Below, one piece after another: positions 16,951 through 25,984 of a DNA stretch of 64,000 nucleotides. The DNA is from Bacillus sp. AFS073361 (GTDB taxonomy: Bacteria; Bacillota; Bacilli; Bacillales; Cytobacillaceae). Where the stretch lies: contig NZ_NUZU01000019.1 of NCBI RefSeq assembly GCF_002567005.1, positions 39,978-103,977 of the forward strand, read 5' to 3'. Positions within the stretch are counted from its first letter, which is position 1. Each line of letters starts with the position of its first letter. The notes under the pieces are model-generated. The model did no database searches, had not been told where the DNA came from, and saw only the letters and a list, made by a program, of their open reading frames with translations. The position numbers were made by a program, and so were the translations under genes.

Positions 16951-18522
16951 ATGAGTCTAAAGGAGTTTTTGCTTAATCTACATTTTGACATTGATAAGGC
17001 AAGCGTACCCAATTGGAAAGTGGATTGGGAAGATGCGCCACTCCCTTATAAGCTTTACCGCGGCCTGCCAGAGGTACCATTTTCTCTTGAAGTACCGCTG
17101 ACACTTGAGGAGCAAGAACGGCCCACTAATCCTAATCTTCGCAAAATTGGTCATTTTCTCTGGTTTGTTTATGGCCTTACTCAAGTTAGCCAAACAGTCT
17201 TTCCCTCGGATCCCACAGCTAAGACAGCGAACCTAGTACAGTCGTTTCGGCGGTTCGCTCCTTCCGGAGGGGCACTATATCCAAACGAATTATATGTTTA
17301 TCTTAAGATAAAGGATTTGCCTGTTGGGATGTACCATTATGATGCGGCTCATCACCGCTTGGTTTTGTTGCGAGAAGGAAATTTTGATTCATATATAGCC
17401 CGCGCTCTTGGTAATCGTAATGATGTATCTGCCTGCTTTGGTACAGTATTTGTGTCGACTATGTTTTGGAAAAATTTCTTTAAATACAATAACTTTTCTT
17501 ACCGTCTGCAAGGGTTGGATGCCGGCGTGGTGATAGGACAGCTACTGGAGGTATCAAAACGCTTTGGCTTTGCAACGGGTGTTTACTTCCAGTTTCTTGA
17601 TCGAGCCATAAACCATCTAATTGGGCTTTCCGAACAGGAGGAAAGTGTTTATGCGGTTATTCCGCTTTCAGTTGAACCGACTATCTGGTCTACTAATGGG
17701 GGTAAAATAGAAGTCACTGCCTCAGAATTGTGCCGAGAGTTGACAGCGATTCAGCCCCGTCATTACGTCCGGTCACAAAGGGTCAAAGAGTATCCGATGT
17801 TAACTAAGATGAATGAAGCGTCCTTGCTGGATTCAACGCAAATGTTTCAGCTCATGGAGGCGAAGGAGAGTTTGAATTTTGACGGTCAAGCGGAAAGTCT
17901 GCCTCACGTGAACCAGCTATCTTATGATCTGGTGTCAGTCTGTCAAAAGAGATTTTCACCAGATATGGATTTTGTTTTGGGAAAGGTGAGTCAAACTCAA
18001 CTAGCTGCACTAATGCAGGAAGCGACCGCTTCGTTCTCGTATCGAAATGATTTGGATGGAGCATATTGGAAGAACGAGCCTCGTGTTTCCTTGTATGGAT
18101 GTTTATATAACGTTGAAGGTATTCCAAATGGAGCCTATTATTATGACAGCACTGCTCATGAGTTGCGAAAGGTACAGCTTGGAGATTATCGGCTCCAGTT
18201 GCAATCCGGAATGTCTTTAGACAATGTTAATTTGCTCCAAGTACCGCTCTGCCTGCATGTGGCAGGAGACAGGGAATCTTTCGGAACAGCACTGGGATAC
18301 AGAGGATACCGCATTCAACAAATGGAAGCTGGTATGCTCGTGCAACGATTACTGTTAACGGCGTCAGCCCTCGGAATGGGAGGGCATCCACTCCTCGGGT
18401 TTGATGCAAACTTAAGTGATAAAATTTACAAAATGGAACCACATGGAATAACCAGTCTCATCCAAATTCCAATTGGCCCCTATCGACAACGTCCATGGTT
18501 AAAAGGAAGCTTGCAAAGTTAG
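16951..18522 (+). CDS. SagB-type azoline dehydrogenase (tandem nitroreductase fold)
   Basis: 523 residues with two nitroreductase-like halves (about 50-250 and 330-520). The first has the FMN-binding FRRFAPSGGALYPNELYVYL and PVGMYHYD; the second repeats the pattern as SLYGCLYNVEG then GAYYYD. It oxidises azolines to aromatic azoles using FMN. AGGAGG eight bases before ATG16951 and 23 bp after the YcaO stop place it last in the operon. No exporter, leader peptidase or immunity gene follows. Confidence 0.9.
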   Translation: MSLKEFLLNLHFDIDKASVPNWKVDWEDAPLPYKLYRGLPEVPFSLEVPLTLEEQERPTNPNLRKIGHFLWFVYGLTQVSQTVFPSDPTAKTANLVQSFRRFAPSGGALYPNELYVYLKIKDLPVGMYHYDAAHHRLVLLREGNFDSYIARALGNRNDVSACFGTVFVSTMFWKNFFKYNNFSYRLQGLDAGVVIGQLLEVSKRFGFATGVYFQFLDRAINHLIGLSEQEESVYAVIPLSVEPTIWSTNGGKIEVTASELCRELTAIQPRHYVRSQRVKEYPMLTKMNEASLLDSTQMFQLMEAKESLNFDGQAESLPHVNQLSYDLVSVCQKRFSPDMDFVLGKVSQTQLAALMQEATASFSYRNDLDGAYWKNEPRVSLYGCLYNVEGIPNGAYYYDSTAHELRKVQLGDYRLQLQSGMSLDNVNLLQVPLCLHVAGDRESFGTALGYRGYRIQQMEAGMLVQRLLLTASALGMGGHPLLGFDANLSDKIYKMEPHGITSLIQIPIGPYRQRPWLKGSLQS

Positions 18523-18535
18523 GATTAATAGGTTA

Positions 18536-18548
18536 AATTTGTCCCATA
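18536..18548. repeat. Right arm of 13-bp inverted repeat bracketing the LAP enzyme genes
   Basis: AATTTGTCCCATA, the exact reverse complement of 12936-12948, 13 bases after the SagB stop codon. Confidence 0.5.
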
Positions 18549-18576
18549 CAAAAATACCTGATCACAGAGAACAGAA

Positions 18577-18613
18577 AAGAGTCTCCCCATTCAAAAGGAG
18601 ACTCTTATTTTTC
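18577..18613 (+). terminator. Terminator ending the LAP operon
   Basis: Stem AAGAGTCTCC/GGAGACTCTT with ATTTTTC after it. Confidence 0.85.
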
Positions 18614-18649
18614 GAAATAGAATCATATAAGGGGGTAAAGTAATCAGAA

Positions 18650-19750
18650 TTATTCCTTTGCAAACTGTAATACCTTTGACTCGGATTCCGGTCTGGCACA
18701 GGTGCTTTCCATGATATAATGTGTTCCCTTTTCCGATGATTCAAGCAGTCCGTGCATCGCTTCTAAAACATGGTACGCTAATTCGCCGTTTGCTCGATAA
18801 TTACCGCCTTCAAGGATAGCTTTTGCCATATCAGAGACACCAAGCCCTCTGCTGTTTTGGGCAAATCCATAAGACAGCGGGACCTCCGAAAATTCTTTTT
18901 CGTCACTTTTTCTTATACGAACAGGGCCCCCAAACGTATTTGGATCAGGAACAAGAATCGTACCTTGACTTCCATAGATTTCGATAGGCGGCAGGGATGT
19001 TCCTCCAAAGGCATCAAAGCTTGTTGTTATCGTTCCGATGACACCTGAGGCAAAATCCATTACACCTGATAGATGTGTAGGGGTAGAGACGACAATCTTC
19101 GTTCCTTCTTTAGGTTTACTCCTAACCGTTCGTTCTGGATAACTAATACGAGCAGAACCGGAAATTCGTTTGATTGGACCTAATAGAGCGACTAAAGCTG
19201 TTAAATAATAGGGTCCCATATCAAACATTGGTCCACCGCCGATATCGTAGTAGAAGGCAGGATCAGGATGCCAATGTTCATGTCCGCGGCAAATCATGAA
19301 GGCCGAAGCACCAACAGGGACACCAATTTCACCTTGTTCAATTAAATGAATCGCTGTTTGAATACCAGCACCTAAGAAAGTGTCTGGTGCACTTCCGACG
19401 AGTAGGTTTTTCCTTTTAGCTGCTTCTAACATTTGTTTACCTTCTTCGCGAGTGATCGCAAGTGGTTTTTCTGAATAGACATGCTTTCCTGCTTCAAGGG
19501 CTTGGAGGGAAACAGACGCATGCGCTTTTGGTATTGTTAAATTAATGACGAGTTCAATCCCTGGATCAGAAAGCAGCTCTTCGACGGAACATGCTTTTGG
19601 AATACCAAATTTTCCAGCTTGAGCTTGGGCACGTTTTTCATCTAGGTCTGCACAGGCAACAAGTTCAAGGTGCGGGAACTTCGGACAATTTTCCATATAA
19701 ATAGAACTAATATTTCCGCATCCAATGATACCGATTTTAAGCTTTTTCAC
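18650..19750 (-). CDS. Gfo/Idh/MocA-family oxidoreductase
   Basis: 366-residue NAD(P)-dependent sugar dehydrogenase relative. Visible are KIGIIGCGNISSIYMENC (Rossmann), HVYSEKPLAITREEG (family EKP motif) and GGGPMFDMGPYYLTALVALLG. GTG19750 is preferred because GGAGG (complement of 19759-19763) lies eight bases upstream; the longer frame overlaps the ThuA gene. It is the last gene of a three-gene reverse-strand operon with ThuA and another Gfo/Idh gene, pointing to a modified-sugar or disaccharide pathway. Confidence 0.88.
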   Translation of the reverse strand: MKKLKIGIIGCGNISSIYMENCPKFPHLELVACADLDEKRAQAQAGKFGIPKACSVEELLSDPGIELVINLTIPKAHASVSLQALEAGKHVYSEKPLAITREEGKQMLEAAKRKNLLVGSAPDTFLGAGIQTAIHLIEQGEIGVPVGASAFMICRGHEHWHPDPAFYYDIGGGPMFDMGPYYLTALVALLGPIKRISGSARISYPERTVRSKPKEGTKIVVSTPTHLSGVMDFASGVIGTITTSFDAFGGTSLPPIEIYGSQGTILVPDPNTFGGPVRIRKSDEKEFSEVPLSYGFAQNSRGLGVSDMAKAILEGGNYRANGELAYHVLEAMHGLLESSEKGTHYIMESTCARPESESKVLQFAKE

Positions 19751-19805
19751 GATTAGGTCCTCCATTTTAATCATTTTGGTCTCCGAAAGTTCAAGTGGCT
19801 GCTTA

Positions 19806-20543
19806 TTACTGGCTGTCGCCCATTCCTGTGTACATCCCTGCATTACCATAAATTGAGGTTGGACCTAATTCTTCCGACCGTTTCTTTCCTTTAGCAGCCC
19901 ACAGAAATCCTCGCCGCATAATAAGGGAAACCTCTGGCATGGCGATAATGTTCGCTTGGTGGCCTAATGAACTATAGAATACATTTCCCTGGCCCCAGCG
20001 TTTTGTCCAAACCACAGGCATTTCAACTGGTTTATTGGCAGCATGAGGACCATTAACAATAGGGAAGCGAGTAGTAGCTAACACTTCCACAGCAGGATCA
20101 TAATGAAGGTAATATTGCTCGCTGACAACTTTAAAATCAGCCATCCCCTCAAAGAGCGGACTGGTCGAATGTTTGATATTTACCATGTATTCCACACCGT
20201 CATTTCCAGGATGAGCGACCCAATTTCCGCCGGTCATAAATTGCCAGTCTACATTATTACGGAAAGAGTCACACATCCCTCCGTGGCATCCCGCTAACCC
20301 CACACCTTGAATAACAGCTTCGGATATATTTTGAACATACTTTTGTTCAATAGTACCCATCGTCCAGTGGGGGATGATTAAATCCAGGTTTTTTAGCTTT
20401 TCAGAATCTCCATAAGTCTCAAGTGTATTGGAAACCTCTACCTCAAAGTTTTCTTCCTCAAGGATGCCTTTAAAAATTTCTGCCACTTGCTCTGGTTGAT
20501 GGCCATCCCATCCGCCCCATACAATCAATGCCTTTTTCTTCAT
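19806..20543 (-). CDS. ThuA-domain protein
   Basis: 245 residues, glutamine-amidotransferase-like fold of the ThuA (trehalose utilisation) family. It starts KKALIVWGGWDGHQPEQVAE and has GLAGCHGGMCDSFR at the nucleophile-elbow position and GNVFYSSLGHQ near the end. ThuA proteins commonly sit with Gfo/Idh dehydrogenases in keto-sugar pathways, as here. Its start follows the upstream pseudogene by 24 bases. Confidence 0.88.
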   Translation of the reverse strand: MKKKALIVWGGWDGHQPEQVAEIFKGILEEENFEVEVSNTLETYGDSEKLKNLDLIIPHWTMGTIEQKYVQNISEAVIQGVGLAGCHGGMCDSFRNNVDWQFMTGGNWVAHPGNDGVEYMVNIKHSTSPLFEGMADFKVVSEQYYLHYDPAVEVLATTRFPIVNGPHAANKPVEMPVVWTKRWGQGNVFYSSLGHQANIIAMPEVSLIMRRGFLWAAKGKKRSEELGPTSIYGNAGMYTGMGDSQ

Positions 20544-20567
20544 GATGGAAGCACTCCCTTTCGATTT

Positions 20568-21728
20568 TTAGAAGTCAGAAATACGGATCCATTGGCGTTT
20601 TTCGATTGACAAATCAACCGCTTCCAAAACTTCTTGACATTTGACGCCATCTCGGAAATTTGGAACCGGCTGCCGATCTTCACGGATAGCCTCCATTAAC
20701 TCAACCATTTCGTGAATAAACGTATGTTCATAACCAATCGTATGACCTGGAGGCCACCAGTTCTGCGCATAAGCGTGGGAAGGGTCTGTCGCTAATACCC
20801 GGCGGAAGCCTTGAACATCATCTCTATCATCCGTGAAATAGACCTGAAGCTCATTCATGCGTTCAAAGTCGAAGATGACACTGCCTTTACTGCCGTTAAT
20901 TTCAAAGGAATTCTTGCAGCGATGTCCAGTGGCAAATCGTGTAGCTTCAAAGCTTCCTAAAGCACCGTTTGCGAACCGTGCTAGGAATAGAGTTGCATCA
21001 TCAACTGTGACCTCGCCTTTTTCAGCACTCTCGCTTCCCTTCGCAGATAAGCCAGTCATCTGAGCAGGAAGTGGTCTTTCCTTGATAAACGTATTATTCA
21101 TTCCAATGACCTCGTTCATATCACCAATGAGGTAGTGTGCCAGGTCGATCAGATGGGCTCCAAGATCTCCATGAGAACCTGAACCGGCGATATCTTTCTG
21201 AAGTCTCCAGGCGAGCGGGAAGTTGGGGTCAACCAGCCAATCTTGCAAAAACCAAGCGCGGAAATGATAGATTTCTCCTAACTTCCCTTTGTCAAGAAGC
21301 TTTTTAGCCAGCATGACAGCAGGGGCAAAGCGGTAATTAAAGCCAACCATATGTTTAACCCCAGCGGCCTCAACGACTTCAAGCATTTCTCTAGAATCCT
21401 TAAGTGTAAGCGCTAACGGTTTTTCACAAAAAACATGTTTGCCAGCTTGGGCAGCAGCAATCGTTATTTCTTTATGTACATCACTTGGTGCATTGATATC
21501 GATTAAATTGATATCATCTCTTTGTAAAAGACTTTTCCAATCAGTTGTATATTCCTCCCAGCCGAATTGCTTTGCTGCTACAGCAACAGCCTATTGGTCA
21601 CGACCACAAATCACTTTCATTTCAGGATGAGTCGTATTTGGAAAGAAAAGGGGAAGATCCCGGTATGCATGACTGTGGGCCTTACCCATAAATTTGTAAC
21701 CGACCATTCCGATTTTAATTGTTTCCAT
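20568..21728 (-). pseudogene. Gfo/Idh/MocA oxidoreductase gene interrupted by one in-frame TAG
   Basis: Reading from ATG21728 gives the expected N-terminus (KIGMVGYKFMGKAHSHAYRD, the Rossmann start), then a TAG at 21593-21591 (codon 46) just after CGRDQ. The same frame continues without shift through KQFGWEEYTTDW, HVFCEKPLALTLKD and the full C-terminal domain to the stop at 20568. A single base change explains it. The remaining downstream frame lacks the NAD-binding N-terminus, so without read-through no dehydrogenase is made. A sequencing error is the alternative. Confidence 0.85.
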
Positions 21729-22061
21729 AGTTAATCTCCCTTCTTATGTAAGCAGTTGTGAAGAGGCCCGTTCAATATAGGTAACCGCGTTCATTCTCTC
21801 TATTTTTCAAACAATTGTCAATATTAAAATTATTAAATTTTCTACTTTGAGTTTATTTTTCATGGTCAATTTTTTAGTCACTTACTATTCAATAGGAACT
21901 CTGAATAATATGAATGGGTTGTAAATATAATTGATTGGATAGATTGACGAAAAATTAAGTGATCCTTCGAATGGATAAATTCATTTATGAATCCTTCACA
22001 TGACTCTTTTTCATATTCACCAGAGTGTTTCAAAAATGAATGAATTGGATGGGGGATGTTT
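21729..22061. other. Divergent intergenic region between sugar operon and S9 peptidase
   Basis: On the reverse strand a TTGACA (complement of about 21817-21822) with GAGAAT about 17 bases on is a candidate promoter for the sugar operon. The rest is AT-rich without clear operator dyads or ORFs. Confidence 0.35.
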
Positions 22062-23861
22062 ATGGCGACCATTGATATAGAGCCGTATTTGCATGTTCGT
22101 TTTGCCAACAATCCAATATATGCACCAACTGGACACAAGCTTAGTTTCATTGCGGATTATACTGGTTTGCCGCAAGTGTGGGAATTGAATCTAGGGGAAG
22201 GGAGTGATGGATGGCCTGTCCAAACTTCCTTTACAAAAGAAAGAATCACTTTTATCAGCTATCTAAATGGAAAATCAAATTTGATTATTGGAATGGATGT
22301 TGGCGGAAATGAAAATCAGCAATTGTACTTACTTAAGGAAGAAGGAAAACTAATTGAACTGACAAACTCACCAGACCATATCCACCGTTTTGGCGGAAGC
22401 TCTCCCGATGGAAAATGGATTGCCTGGTCGAGTAACCGCCGGAATCCAGCTTTTTTTGATATCTATCTTCAAAATTTGGAATCGAAGGATATTCGTCTTT
22501 TGAATGCTGGAAATGGGGTATTTTCAGCAGTGAAATGGTCTCCGGACGGTCATTCCATTTTGATTCAGAAGCTAAATTCCCCTTTAGATAATGATTTAGG
22601 TATCATCGACCTTTCAACGGGGGATATCAATTGGTTAACAGAACATACAGGGGAAGCTAGTTTTAGAGACGCCCATTTTAATAAGGATGGGGACCATCTG
22701 TATGTATTATCGAATAAAGACAAAGAATTCTATGGGCTGGCTCTTATCAATTTAAAAACCAAACAACTCGAATGGCTAGAGCAGGGAATGTGGGATTTTG
22801 AGGATTTGACTATGAATAAGGATAAAAATTTGTTAGCTTATTCGATAAATGAGGGAGGAACTTCCAGAGGGGTACTTTTAGACATAAACCGTAGTTACCT
22901 GTATACGTGGAAAACTCCAATCGGAGTCATTACAAATCTGAAATTTTCCCCTGATAGCCAAAAACTTGCCTATGTGTTTAAGGGAGCGGCAAATCCCTCA
23001 GATATATGGGAACTTGACTTAAAGACTATTCAGGCGGAGAGGCTTACATATGTTTCCCGTTCACCTATACTGGAACATAAATTAGTGGAGCCGGAACTTA
23101 TCTCTTTTCGCTCTTTTGATAACCTCGAAGTTCCTGCCTTTTTTTCTAGGCCGAAAGATTCCACAGAAAAGCCCCCAGTTGTTATTTATATCCATGGCGG
23201 GCCGGAGAGTCAAGCTCGTGCAGTATACAATCCTATTCAGCAGTATTTACTAAACCAGGGTTATGCCGTGTGTACACCAAACATTCGGGGAAGTACAGGT
23301 TATGGAAAAAGGTATACACATTTGGATGATGTTCGAAAAAGAATGGACGCTGTTAAGGATCTCCTTTTTTTAGTGGAATGGCTAAAGGTGCATGGGAATA
23401 TAGATTCTAAAAAAATCGCAATCATGGGTGGAAGCTATGGCGGGTTTATGGTGCTTGCTGCCATCAGTCACTATCCACATCTTTGGGCAGCTGCTATTGA
23501 TATTGTGGGGATGTCCAGCCTAAGAACGTTCCTTCAAACAACCAGTCCATGGCGAAAGAAGCATAGGGAGAGTGAATATGGAACAATAGAAAGAGACGGA
23601 GAATTTTTTGATCAGATTGATCCATTGAATTTTTCAGATCGAATTACCACCCCATTATTAGTTATTCACGGGAAAGGCGATCCGCGAGTCCATATAAAAG
23701 AATCTGAGCAAATAGTTGATAAACTTAAGAAACGAAATCACGCTGTTGACTTTATTCGCTTCGAAGACGAAGGGCATACCATCATAAAACAAAAAAATAA
23801 GATTACTGCCTATAAGGAAATGGTAAGGTTTCTTGATCGTTATATTGGTAATGGATCCTAA
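22062..23861 (+). CDS. S9-family serine peptidase (acyl-aminoacyl/prolyl oligopeptidase type)
   Basis: 599 residues. The N-terminal ~330 form WD-like propeller strands (SPDGKWIAWSSNR, WSPDGHSILIQ, FSPDSQKLAYV). The C-terminal alpha/beta hydrolase has Ser458 in GGSYGGFM, Asp540 in GKGDPRV and His572 in DEGHTI. Likely a cytosolic oligopeptidase. ATG22062 fits the G-rich ribosome site (22049-22055) better than ATG22056. A strong terminator follows. Confidence 0.9.
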   Translation: MATIDIEPYLHVRFANNPIYAPTGHKLSFIADYTGLPQVWELNLGEGSDGWPVQTSFTKERITFISYLNGKSNLIIGMDVGGNENQQLYLLKEEGKLIELTNSPDHIHRFGGSSPDGKWIAWSSNRRNPAFFDIYLQNLESKDIRLLNAGNGVFSAVKWSPDGHSILIQKLNSPLDNDLGIIDLSTGDINWLTEHTGEASFRDAHFNKDGDHLYVLSNKDKEFYGLALINLKTKQLEWLEQGMWDFEDLTMNKDKNLLAYSINEGGTSRGVLLDINRSYLYTWKTPIGVITNLKFSPDSQKLAYVFKGAANPSDIWELDLKTIQAERLTYVSRSPILEHKLVEPELISFRSFDNLEVPAFFSRPKDSTEKPPVVIYIHGGPESQARAVYNPIQQYLLNQGYAVCTPNIRGSTGYGKRYTHLDDVRKRMDAVKDLLFLVEWLKVHGNIDSKKIAIMGGSYGGFMVLAAISHYPHLWAAAIDIVGMSSLRTFLQTTSPWRKKHRESEYGTIERDGEFFDQIDPLNFSDRITTPLLVIHGKGDPRVHIKESEQIVDKLKKRNHAVDFIRFEDEGHTIIKQKNKITAYKEMVRFLDRYIGNGS

Positions 23862-23949
23862 CTATAAGAAATAAATGGCCAAACTGCGTTAGATCAGTAC
23901 TGAAAATTCGGCAAACAACTAGTTAAAATGGAAGTGAAATAGGTGAGAG

Positions 23950-23988
23950 ACAAAACGGCTCCCGTAATTCGGGGGCCGTTTTGTATTT
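23950..23988 (+). terminator. Terminator after the S9 peptidase gene
   Basis: Long stem starting ACAAAACGGC, closing in GCCGTTTTGT, followed by ATTT. Confidence 0.85.
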
Positions 23989-24088
23989 ACAGGGCTGTTT
24001 AGTAAACAATTTCCAAAAAGTATCTGATTTTAATCTTCGATATTGTGGGTATAACAAAGTTAATTGGCTTTTTAAAGGAGGCAAAAAA

Positions 24089-24928
24089 ATGAAATGGAAA
24101 GGAAGACGGCAAAGTTCAAACGTTGAGGATCGAAGAGGAATGGGAATGGGTGGCAAGACTGTGATAGGAGGCGGGATCGGCAGTATAATAATCGTTCTTC
24201 TCTTTACACTGCTTGGAGGGAATCCAGGAGATCTTTTAGGCAGCAATCAAGCTTCTGATACGGGTTCACAAGCTCCTGCACCTTATCAAGAGTCTGCTGG
24301 GGAGAAGGAATTAGCGGACTTTGTTTCTGTCGTTCTTGCTGATACAGAGGATGTGTGGTCAGATGAATTCAAGAAGAAAGGGCTGCAATACGAGAATCCT
24401 AAGCTTGTTTTGTATACCGGCAGTGTCCAGTCTGCCTGTGGATCAGCTAGTTCAGCGGTAGGACCATTTTATTGTCCTGGCGACCACAAACTGTACATTG
24501 ACTTAAGTTTTTATCAGGAACTGAAACAAAAATTCCAGGCGCCTGGGGACTTTGCGATGGCGTACGTCATTGCCCATGAAGTAGGCCACCATGTCCAGAC
24601 CCTCTTGCATTCAGGAGATCAAGCTTCACAGGCACGGAAGCGTTCTAATGAGTACTCGGTTCGATTTGAATTGCAAGCTGATTACTTGGCGGGGGTATGG
24701 GCACACTACGCGCAAGGGAAAGGCTACTTAGAAAAAGGCGACCTTGAAGAGGCAGTGAATGCAGCAAGTGCTGTGGGTGATGATAATATCCAGAAAAAAT
24801 CGCAGGGCTATGTGGTGCCGGAAAGCTTTACACACGGAACTTCTGAGCAAAGAAAACGCTGGTTCACTAAAGGCTTCAAAAATGGAACCATCGAGGGTGG
24901 AGATACCTTTAATGCAGCAAACCTTTAA
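24089..24928 (+). CDS. Neutral zinc metallopeptidase (YpfJ/KPN_02809 family)
   Basis: 279 residues with one N-terminal membrane anchor (about 27-50: VIGGGIGSIIIVLLFTLLGG) and an external peptidase domain. HEVGHH places His163, Glu164 and His167 as the zinc-binding/catalytic motif. The family features CGSASSAVGPFYCPGD and ELQADYLAGVWAH (third ligand region) are present. AAAGGAGG at 24074-24081 sets the start. Substrate unknown. Confidence 0.9.
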   Translation: MKWKGRRQSSNVEDRRGMGMGGKTVIGGGIGSIIIVLLFTLLGGNPGDLLGSNQASDTGSQAPAPYQESAGEKELADFVSVVLADTEDVWSDEFKKKGLQYENPKLVLYTGSVQSACGSASSAVGPFYCPGDHKLYIDLSFYQELKQKFQAPGDFAMAYVIAHEVGHHVQTLLHSGDQASQARKRSNEYSVRFELQADYLAGVWAHYAQGKGYLEKGDLEEAVNAASAVGDDNIQKKSQGYVVPESFTHGTSEQRKRWFTKGFKNGTIEGGDTFNAANL

Positions 24929-24962
24929 ATAGCGTCAACCGTGTGTTCCATTTTTTATAAGC

Positions 24963-24990
24963 AAAAAAGCCGTCATTCAACGGCTTTTTA
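24963..24990. terminator. Bidirectional terminator between convergent genes
   Basis: AAAAAAGCCG/CGGCTTTTT stem works in both directions for the zinc peptidase and cortex-hydrolase genes. Confidence 0.8.
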
Positions 24991-24994
24991 AACT

Positions 24995-25672
24995 TTATTT
25001 TGCAAAAACATGATCACCGATCGTCTTTACAACTGTACGCGTACGAATCCATTGATCTTCTGCAATTTCTGGGTTATAGAAATAGACGGAATTATTTAAT
25101 CGGTTTTTTCTGGTTAGTGCTTTTTCTACGGCTCGTTTCGATTCATCTGAGGCTGGCTTATTAATTTCACCATTTTGAACTGGTGAAAAGGCATAGGTAC
25201 CCCCGACGACTTGATTAATGACACCTGTAACTGTATCTGGGAAATCAGGAGAATCAACTCGGTTTAAAACGACAGTCGCAACGGCTACTTTTCCTTCAAA
25301 GGATTCACCTTTTGCTTCAGCATTTACTAATCGGGCAAATAAGTCTTTCTCTTTATTAGAAAGGGTAACGGCTGGCTTCTCTTTTTCTTTTTTTGGCGTT
25401 TTTTTATCAGGTTTGGATGCCTTTTTTCCTGCTGCTTTTGGGTGAATAGGATTTTCCAATTTTTTCTCTAGATCCACCCAATTTTCGGGACGATTATTCT
25501 CTTGTTCTATATTAATTGTATTTAATCCATTTTCTTTACCAAGTTCATAGGGGTTAACCTCTTTTACAAGTGGAGATTGTGTAATTGCCTCTGCCGTATT
25601 ATGTTGTAGCGTTATAATTGCAAATGTAGCTACACAAGCTACAATTAACTTCTTCATGGAATTGTTTTTCAT
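24995..25672 (-). CDS. SleB/CwlJ-type cell-wall (cortex) hydrolase
   Basis: 225 residues. A signal peptide (to about TAEA, residue 28) is followed by a charged linker rich in Lys/Pro (PKAAGKKASKPDKKTPKKEK) and a C-terminal Hydrolase_2 domain: LFARLVNAEAKGESFEGKVA (catalytic Glu), VATVVLNRVDSPDFP, YAFSPV and YFYNPEIA. Such enzymes cleave peptidoglycan, often spore cortex. AGGAGG (complement near 25680) supports the start. It lacks the SleB N-terminal peptidoglycan-binding repeat, so it is a shorter relative. Confidence 0.88.
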   Translation of the reverse strand: MKNNSMKKLIVACVATFAIITLQHNTAEAITQSPLVKEVNPYELGKENGLNTINIEQENNRPENWVDLEKKLENPIHPKAAGKKASKPDKKTPKKEKEKPAVTLSNKEKDLFARLVNAEAKGESFEGKVAVATVVLNRVDSPDFPDTVTGVINQVVGGTYAFSPVQNGEINKPASDESKRAVEKALTRKNRLNNSVYFYNPEIAEDQWIRTRTVVKTIGDHVFAK

Positions 25673-25984
25673 GTTGCTACCTCCTGTAAATTCGTATGTA
25701 CATACTTTAGCATGTGCTAGTACACGAATTACAGAACACCACTGTTACATTTCATTATAGTTTGTTGAACAACATTACAGGTAAAATTGATTTATGACAA
25801 ATTTCCTGTATTAATGACATATTCAAGCCAATTTTACGAAATAGAGGAATATTTTACTGAGGATTTGTTGAAATAATAACGGAAGAGAAATAATAATTTG
25901 ATTTATATGAATATTCTTTCATGTGGAAAGGGTAATCCAACTTAGTTATTCTAAAAGAATAATTAAGAAGGGTGGATACATAGT
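25673..25984. other. Divergent intergenic region, no gene seen
   Basis: AT-rich region containing the start regions of the divergent cortex hydrolase and permease genes. A partial dyad AGCATGTGCT lies near 25712. No ORF, repeat or structured RNA recognised. Confidence 0.3.

Noticed and set aside
20568..21728. Programmed TAG read-through or pyrrolysine insertion in the oxidoreductase
   Set aside because: The family needs no special residue there, no structured element follows and Bacillaceae lack pyrrolysine genes; mutation or sequencing error is simpler.
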